Below are positions 59,132-64,000 of a DNA stretch of 64,000 bases, piece after piece. This DNA is from Tsukamurella conjunctivitidis (GTDB lineage: Bacteria > Actinomycetota > Actinomycetes > Mycobacteriales > Mycobacteriaceae), in assembly GCF_007858475.1 (NCBI RefSeq), contig NZ_VIGX01000001.1, forward strand, positions 248,001 to 312,000. Reading direction: 5' to 3'. The position numbers and the translations under genes are program-made. Numbering within the stretch: position 1 is the stretch's first letter; each line of letters starts with the position of its first letter. Below the pieces are notes generated by a model. It was not told where the DNA came from and searched no databases. It saw only the letters and a program-made list of their open reading frames with translations.

Positions 59132-60803
59132 GAGCGCCTCCCTGACGGTTCTGGGGGCCGACGGTGGCGGGGCCGCCGTCGGGCGGTTGCAGTCGGGAGA
59201 CGGCCTCCGGGCCGAGCACGGCCTCGATGTAGTCGGCCCGGCCGAGGAGCTGTTCGGCGGCGCGGTCGGTGACGGTGAACATCGGCCCCGCGAAGATCGC
59301 GAGGACCAGGCCCACGCCCAACAGACCGGCGGTGGGCGCCACCATGCTCACCGGCATCCGCCCCGGATCCTCCCGATCGGCGAACTCGATGACGTCGGCG
59401 TCGTCGAGCAGGGCCTCCGGATGCGCGACGGCCAGCTCGCCCTCCGGGGCGTCCGAACGGGGGCGCCAGAAGGCCTTCGTCCACACGCGGATCACCGCGT
59501 ACAGGGTGAGCAGGCTGGTGATCACGCTGCCGGCGACCAGCACCCACGCCAGGACCGAACCCTGCCGTACGCCCGCCTCGATGAGGCCGACCTTGCCGAC
59601 GAAGCCCGAGAAGGGCGGGATGCCACCTAGGTTCAGCGCGGGGAGGAAGAACAGGATGGCGAGCACCGGGCTGGCCGCGGCGAGGCCGCCGAGGCGGCGC
59701 AGCGAGGCCGCGCCCGCCTGCCGCTCGATGAGGCCCACCACGAGGAACAGTGTCGTCTGCACGAGGATGTGGTGCACCACGTAGTAGATCGTCGAGCTCA
59801 GGCCCAGCGGCGTCGAGAGCGCGATGCCGAAGATCATGTAGCCGATGTGGCTGACCAGCGTGAACGAGAGCAGCCGCTTGATGTCGGTCTGCGCGATCGC
59901 GCCCAGGATGCCGACGATCATCGTGAGCAGGCCGGCGATCATGAGCACGTCGTCGAGGGCACCGCCCGGGAAGAGCAGCGTGTGCGCGCGGATGATCGCG
60001 TACACGCCGACCTTGGTGAGCAGGCCCGCGAAGACCGCGGTGACCGGCGCGGGCGCCGTCGGGTAGGAGTCCGGCAGCCAGGTCGACAGCGGGAAGACCG
60101 CCGCCTTGATCCCGAAGGCCACCAGCAGCACCGCGAACAACGTGGTGCGCGTGCCGGACGGCAGGTCCTGCAGCCTGATCGCCATGTCCGCGAGGTTCAG
60201 CGTGCCGGTCGCGAAGTAGGCGTAGGCGATGCCCAGCAGGAAGATCACCGAGGAGACCATCGAGACCATCACGTACGACACGCCCGCCCGGATGCGGTCG
60301 GCACTGCCGCCCACGGTCAGCAGGACGAAGCTCGCGGCGAGCAGCATCTCGAAGGAGACGAACAGGTTGAACAGATCGCCCGCGAGGAAGGCGTTGCACA
60401 CGCCCGCCGCGAGGATCAGGTAGGTGGGGTAGAAGATCGAGACGGGCTGGTGCTCGTCGCCGTCCCGGATGCCCTGGCCCACCGAGTACACGAGGACGCC
60501 GAGCAGCACGATCGCGGAGACCAGCACCATCAGCGCCGCCAACTGGTCGGCGACCAGGGTGACGCCGAGCGGACTGCCCTTGCCGTCGCGATCGCCCCAC
60601 CCGCCGACGTGCAGCGCGACGGTGCCGTGCCGGTCGGTGTAGTAGAGCATCAGCGCCGCGACCGCGACGATGGCGGTGAGCGAGAACAACGAGATCAGGC
60701 GCTGCAATCGCGGGTGCCGGCCCATCACCATCGTGATGGCCGCCGCCACGATCGGCAGCACCGTCGGCAGCGGGATCAGGGCGAGCATCGTCGATTCGGT
60801 CAT
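59124..60803 (-). CDS. mnhD: Na+/H+ antiporter subunit D
   Basis: A 559-residue NuoM/N-like subunit with about fourteen helices and the proton-channel signatures GDLFNLFVSFEMLLAASF, LLVAFGIKAAVFPLSTWLPDSYPTAPAPVTAVFAGLLTKVG-type helix 7-8 region and QTDIKRLLSFTLVSHIGYM. Lys and Glu residues of the proton path are present in these stretches. The C-terminus carries an acidic loop and a last helix. Overlaps mnhC by ATGA. Confidence 0.94.
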   Translation of the reverse strand: MTESTMLALIPLPTVLPIVAAAITMVMGRHPRLQRLISLFSLTAIVAVAALMLYYTDRHGTVALHVGGWGDRDGKGSPLGVTLVADQLAALMVLVSAIVLLGVLVYSVGQGIRDGDEHQPVSIFYPTYLILAAGVCNAFLAGDLFNLFVSFEMLLAASFVLLTVGGSADRIRAGVSYVMVSMVSSVIFLLGIAYAYFATGTLNLADMAIRLQDLPSGTRTTLFAVLLVAFGIKAAVFPLSTWLPDSYPTAPAPVTAVFAGLLTKVGVYAIIRAHTLLFPGGALDDVLMIAGLLTMIVGILGAIAQTDIKRLLSFTLVSHIGYMIFGIALSTPLGLSSTIYYVVHHILVQTTLFLVVGLIERQAGAASLRRLGGLAAASPVLAILFFLPALNLGGIPPFSGFVGKVGLIEAGVRQGSVLAWVLVAGSVITSLLTLYAVIRVWTKAFWRPRSDAPEGELAVAHPEALLDDADVIEFADREDPGRMPVSMVAPTAGLLGVGLVLAIFAGPMFTVTDRAAEQLLGRADYIEAVLGPEAVSRLQPPDGGPATVGPQNRQGGAHG

Positions 60804-61390
60804 CGCTCGCCCCCTCGCTCGTCGGATTCGCTCGGCGGGAGCTGCTTCTCCCGGGGCACACTCGGCAGCGGCAGCGCCCCCGTGTCCACGACGTCGACGC
60901 GGGCCTGCTTGAGCTCCTCGGCGGACAGCAACTCGCCGTCGGGGCCGTAGGCGTCGCCCAGGGCCGACGGTGCGCCCGTGATCGGATCGTCCGAGGCGTC
61001 GTAGTCGGGATCGTCGGCCGCGATGTCCACGTCGCGCTCGAGGACCTTCGTGTCCTCGGGATCGTCGTCGACCTCGTCGTCGGTGTTGATGGTGAAGGAG
61101 CGGTAGGCGAGCGCGAGGATGAACGCCGCCATGCCCATCGTGATGACGATGGCGGTGAGGATCATCGCCTGCGCGAGGGGATCCGCGTCGGTGAGCCGGC
61201 CCTCCGAGAAGTACCCGACGATGGGCGGGTTCCCGGGTGGGGACGACAGCGCGAGCAGCAGCAGATTCACCGCGTTGCCGAACAGGATGATGCCCATCAG
61301 CATGCGGGTGAGGCTGCGATCGAGCAGCAGGTACACGCCGGTGGCGACCATGACGGCGATCGCGGCGAAGAGACCGATGTCGACGATCAT
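60800..61390 (-). CDS. mnhC: Na+/H+ antiporter subunit C with long acidic tail
   Basis: A 196-residue NuoK-like subunit. Three helices fill residues 1-105 (IAVMVATGVYLLLDRSLTRMLMGIILFGNAVNLLLLALS and DPLAQAMILTAIVITMGMAAFILALAYR). Unlike the usual 110-125-residue form, about 80 hydrophilic residues follow, rich in Asp and Glu (DDEVDDDPEDTKVLERD). The tail is presumably cytoplasmic and could be regulatory. Overlaps the mnhA/B gene by ATGA. Confidence 0.92.
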   Translation of the reverse strand: MIVDIGLFAAIAVMVATGVYLLLDRSLTRMLMGIILFGNAVNLLLLALSSPPGNPPIVGYFSEGRLTDADPLAQAMILTAIVITMGMAAFILALAYRSFTINTDDEVDDDPEDTKVLERDVDIAADDPDYDASDDPITGAPSALGDAYGPDGELLSAEELKQARVDVVDTGALPLPSVPREKQLPPSESDERGGER

Positions 61391-64000
61391 CGCGCGCCAC
61401 CCCCCGACTGAACCGGCAGGGGCGAGGTCATGTCGGCGGGGGATCCCTCCAGATCGAGTCGCGCGCCCAGGCTGCGCAGGACGTCGAGGACCAGGCCCAC
61501 GACGATGAGGTACACGCCGGCGTCGAAGATCAGCGCAGTCACCACCTTGACGTCACCGAAGACCGGCAGGGTGAATTCGAAGGCGACCGACGACATCGCC
61601 GGTGCGCCCGCGAGCAGCGAGACGATGGTGCCGCCCGCCGCGAGCAGCAGGCCGGTGCCGAGGATCCGGCCCGCGTCGAGCGGGAGGGCCTCGCCGATCT
61701 CGTACCGGCCGCCCGCGAGGTAGCGCAGCACGAGTGCGAGGCCCGCGGTCAGGCCGCCGGCGAAGCCGCCGCCCGGCGCGTTGTGGCCGGCGAAGAAGAA
61801 GTAGATCGAAACCACCATGATCGTGGGGAAGGCCAGGCGCGACGTGATCTCGAGGACCAGCGAGCGGTGCCGGGGATCGCGGAGCGCGCTGCCCCGCAGC
61901 CACGTGGTGCCCGGTGCCGCGTCGGCCGCGGCCGCTGCAGCGGCGCTCACCCGCGGCGCCGAGCCGAAGCGACGGTTGCGGAAGACGAGCGAGGCGACGC
62001 CCGTCGCCGCGACCAGCAGCACCGAGATCTCACCGAAGGTGTCCCAGGCACGGACGTCGACCAGGATCACGTTCACCGTGTTGTGGCCGTAGCCGAACTT
62101 GTAGGCCTGCTCCGGCAGACGTTCCGCGACGGGCGCGGCCACCCTGGCGGCGCGCACGGCGATCGCCACCACGACCACCATCGCCGCGACCGCGATGCCG
62201 AGCAGGGCACGGGCCACGCGCGTCGGGCGACTGCCGGTGATGGGCGCCTCGGCGGGCAGCTTGCGCAGCACCAGCACGAAGACCACCAGCGTCAGGGTCT
62301 CCACGAGGAACTGGGTGAGCGCCAGGTCGGGGGCGCCGTAGATCGCGAAGATCACGCCCGTGCCGTACCCGGTGACGCCGACGACGAGCACCGTCGCCAG
62401 GCGGTTGCGCAAGACGACAGCGGTGAGCGCCGCGGCGCACATCAGCACCGAGATCGCGAGGAACAGCGGCGAGGCCTCGACCCGCAGGTCGGGCCGTGCG
62501 CGCGTGCCGAAGGCGAGGACCAGCACCGGCAGCAGCACCAGCGTGAGCAGGATCGTGCCCTGGGTGAGCGGCAGCGAACCGCGCTGGGTGCTCTGCGTCA
62601 TGCGCAGCGACAGCACGTCGGCGCCGCGCAGCGTGGCGTCGTAGAGCCGGTCCGCGTTGCCGAGCAGCACGCTGTTGCGCCGGCGCAGCCGCGAGAACGG
62701 GCTGTGCGGCTGCGCGATGACGATGCCCGTCGCGATGATCAGCGCGGTCAGCAGCAGGGGCAGCGTGAAGCCGTGCCACAGTGCGAGGTGGTACGGGTCC
62801 TCCGCCGGCGGGAAGGACTGGTCCGGGTACTCGGCGAGCACGTGGTCGAGCCACGGCGAGAAGATCCCGTCGATCAGGCTGAGCCCGGCGAGCAGCGCGG
62901 GACCGGCCAGGAAGAGGGGGCTGATCCCGTGCATGTTCTCGACCGCGCTGGTGGCTTTGATCTGCCCTTTGCGGCCGAAGGCGCCCCAGAGGAAGCGGAT
63001 GCTGTAGGCCATCGTCAACGCCGAACCGACGCACAGCCCCACGAGCAGCACCACCGGGAGCGGCGACGGCAGCGAGGCGTGCAGCATCGTCTCGAGTGCC
63101 GCCTCCTTGCCGACGAAGCCGTACAGCGGCGGGATGCCGGCCATCGACGCCGCGGCCAGCGCCGCGATCACCGCGAGCACGGGCTGCCGGTCGCCGAGGC
63201 GGGCCAGTCGCCGGATGTCACGTGTACCGGTGGCGTGGTCGATGATGCCGACCACCATGAACAGCGTCGCCTTGAACAGGGCGTGCGCGGTGAGCATCGT
63301 CATCCCCGCGAGCGCGACGTTGCGCTCGCCCGTGCCGACGAGCACCATCATCATGCCGAGCTGGCTGACGGTGCCGAAGGCCAGGATCAGCTTGAGGTCG
63401 AACTCCCGCAGGGCGCGCCAGCCGGCCAGGATCATCGTGAGGATGCCGAGGCCCAGCACGATCACCCGCCACGACGTGAGGTGCGCGAAGGCCGGCGCGA
63501 GCAGCGCGACCAGGAAGACACCGGCCTTGACCATCGCCGCCGCGTGCAGGTAGCCGGAGACGGGCGTCGGCGCGGCCATGGCGCCCGGCAGCCAGAAGTG
63601 GAAGGGCACGATCGCCGACTTGCTGATCGCGCCGATGAGGATGAGCACGACGCCCACCTCGACGCCGATGGAGATCGTCGACGGATCGCCGACCGCGCGG
63701 GCGATGACCTCGGAGAACAGGTAGGTGCCGTAGTGCTCGCCCAGCTCGATGATGCCGACCAGCATCGCGAGGCCGCCGAGCGTGGTGACCAGCAGCGCCT
63801 GCGTCGCGGCGCGACGGCTCGTGGCGCGCTCGGCGTAATAGCCGACGAGCAGGAAGCTCAGCACCGAGGTGAGCTCCCAGAAGACGTACATCACCAGCAT
63901 GTTGTCGCTGACCACGAGGCCGAACATGACGGCCATGAAGGCGACCAGCTCGGCCGCGAAGGTCGGGAGCTTGCGGGTGTTGGTGACGCCGGTGAAGTAG
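61387..64000 (-). CDS. mnhA: Na+/H+ antiporter subunit A fused to subunit B (5' end outside window)
   Basis: At least 870 residues of a NuoL-like subunit; the start lies beyond 64000, and the first visible residues are YFTGVTNTRKLPTFAAELVAF. The proton-channel core shows FWELTSVLSFLLVGYY, SAIVPFHFWLPGAMAAPTPVSGYLHAAAMVKAG and KLILAFGTVSQLGMM. After the MnhA C-terminal helices a complete MnhB domain follows (FPTIMVVSIYFFFAGHNAPGGGFAGGL), so A and B are one chain, as is common in actinobacteria. It is the first visible gene of the operon mnhA(B)CDEFG, which exports Na+ and supports pH balance. Confidence 0.95.
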   Translation of the reverse strand, partial: YFTGVTNTRKLPTFAAELVAFMAVMFGLVVSDNMLVMYVFWELTSVLSFLLVGYYAERATSRRAATQALLVTTLGGLAMLVGIIELGEHYGTYLFSEVIARAVGDPSTISIGVEVGVVLILIGAISKSAIVPFHFWLPGAMAAPTPVSGYLHAAAMVKAGVFLVALLAPAFAHLTSWRVIVLGLGILTMILAGWRALREFDLKLILAFGTVSQLGMMMVLVGTGERNVALAGMTMLTAHALFKATLFMVVGIIDHATGTRDIRRLARLGDRQPVLAVIAALAAASMAGIPPLYGFVGKEAALETMLHASLPSPLPVVLLVGLCVGSALTMAYSIRFLWGAFGRKGQIKATSAVENMHGISPLFLAGPALLAGLSLIDGIFSPWLDHVLAEYPDQSFPPAEDPYHLALWHGFTLPLLLTALIIATGIVIAQPHSPFSRLRRRNSVLLGNADRLYDATLRGADVLSLRMTQSTQRGSLPLTQGTILLTLVLLPVLVLAFGTRARPDLRVEASPLFLAISVLMCAAALTAVVLRNRLATVLVVGVTGYGTGVIFAIYGAPDLALTQFLVETLTLVVFVLVLRKLPAEAPITGSRPTRVARALLGIAVAAMVVVVAIAVRAARVAAPVAERLPEQAYKFGYGHNTVNVILVDVRAWDTFGEISVLLVAATGVASLVFRNRRFGSAPRVSAAAAAAADAAPGTTWLRGSALRDPRHRSLVLEITSRLAFPTIMVVSIYFFFAGHNAPGGGFAGGLTAGLALVLRYLAGGRYEIGEALPLDAGRILGTGLLLAAGGTIVSLLAGAPAMSSVAFEFTLPVFGDVKVVTALIFDAGVYLIVVGLVLDVLRSLGARLDLEGSPADMTSPLPVQSGGGAR

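Overview
This is a very GC-rich, densely packed stretch of an actinobacterial chromosome, most likely from the order Mycobacteriales. The evidence is an F420-dependent glucose-6-phosphate dehydrogenase, the PknG/GlnH/GlnX set, a DUF3263 protein, a zinc-loop-short SodC lipoprotein, and gene order. From memory, fgd-pta-ackA, then pknG-glnH-glnX, mutT3, thiE, thiO-thiS-thiG, thiD-thiC, and finally GNAT-def-DUF3263-LytR_C-sodC-YbdK follow the Mycobacterium tuberculosis Rv0407-Rv0433 order, with other genes inserted. Tsukamurella or a close relative is a plausible host, but I cannot settle the genus. No tRNA, rRNA, CRISPR array, transposase or prophage gene was seen.

Layout. 1-10.9 kb holds mixed genes: a GNAT fragment, a 1302-residue Pls/PosA-type adenylating enzyme with membrane and beta-helix domains, an alpha/beta hydrolase behind a perfect 14-bp palindrome, a deaminase plus ankyrin lipoprotein pair, a MerR regulator plus VOC protein, an ABC exporter and a SpoIID-like protein. 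10.9-16.8 kb holds fgd and a translationally coupled pta-ackA-adenylate cyclase operon. 16.8-20.8 kb is a divergent FecB / FecCD-FecCD-FecE iron-siderophore importer with an IdeR-like box. 20.8-25.5 kb is pknG-glnH-glnX. 25.7-30.6 kb is mutT3, thiE and the TPP-riboswitch operon thiO-thiS-thiG-ABC1 kinase. 30.6-38.6 kb holds a double TetR regulator, an MHS transporter, a GAF-LuxR regulator, a receptor Ser/Thr kinase overlapping a beta-lactamase-like lipoprotein, and an ABC export pair. 38.7-43.5 kb holds an AbrB-type membrane protein, two paralogous thiD genes and riboswitch-controlled thiC. 43.5-50.9 kb returns to housekeeping and cell-envelope genes.

50.9-57.8 kb is the most interesting part. 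A single seven-gene run is joined almost throughout by 4-bp start/stop overlaps. It encodes a FecCD permease, its ATPase, a lipoprotein binding protein, a DUF364 Rossmann-like protein, an MFS exporter, a GHMP (PduX-like) kinase and a divergent cysteine-synthase-fold PLP enzyme. Its promoter has a 25-bp Zur/Fur-like palindrome lying between the -35 and -10 boxes. I read it as a candidate metal-starvation system that makes, exports and re-imports a small metallophore. 57.8-64 kb is a multi-subunit Na+/H+ antiporter operon (mnhA/B fusion, C, D, E, F, G) running off the right end.

Recurrent regulation. At least a dozen transcription units start with a TANNNT-like box followed by 6-8 bases and then directly ATG or GTG with no ribosome binding site, which is the signature of leaderless mRNAs. 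Several convergent gene pairs overlap or nearly touch at their 3' ends.
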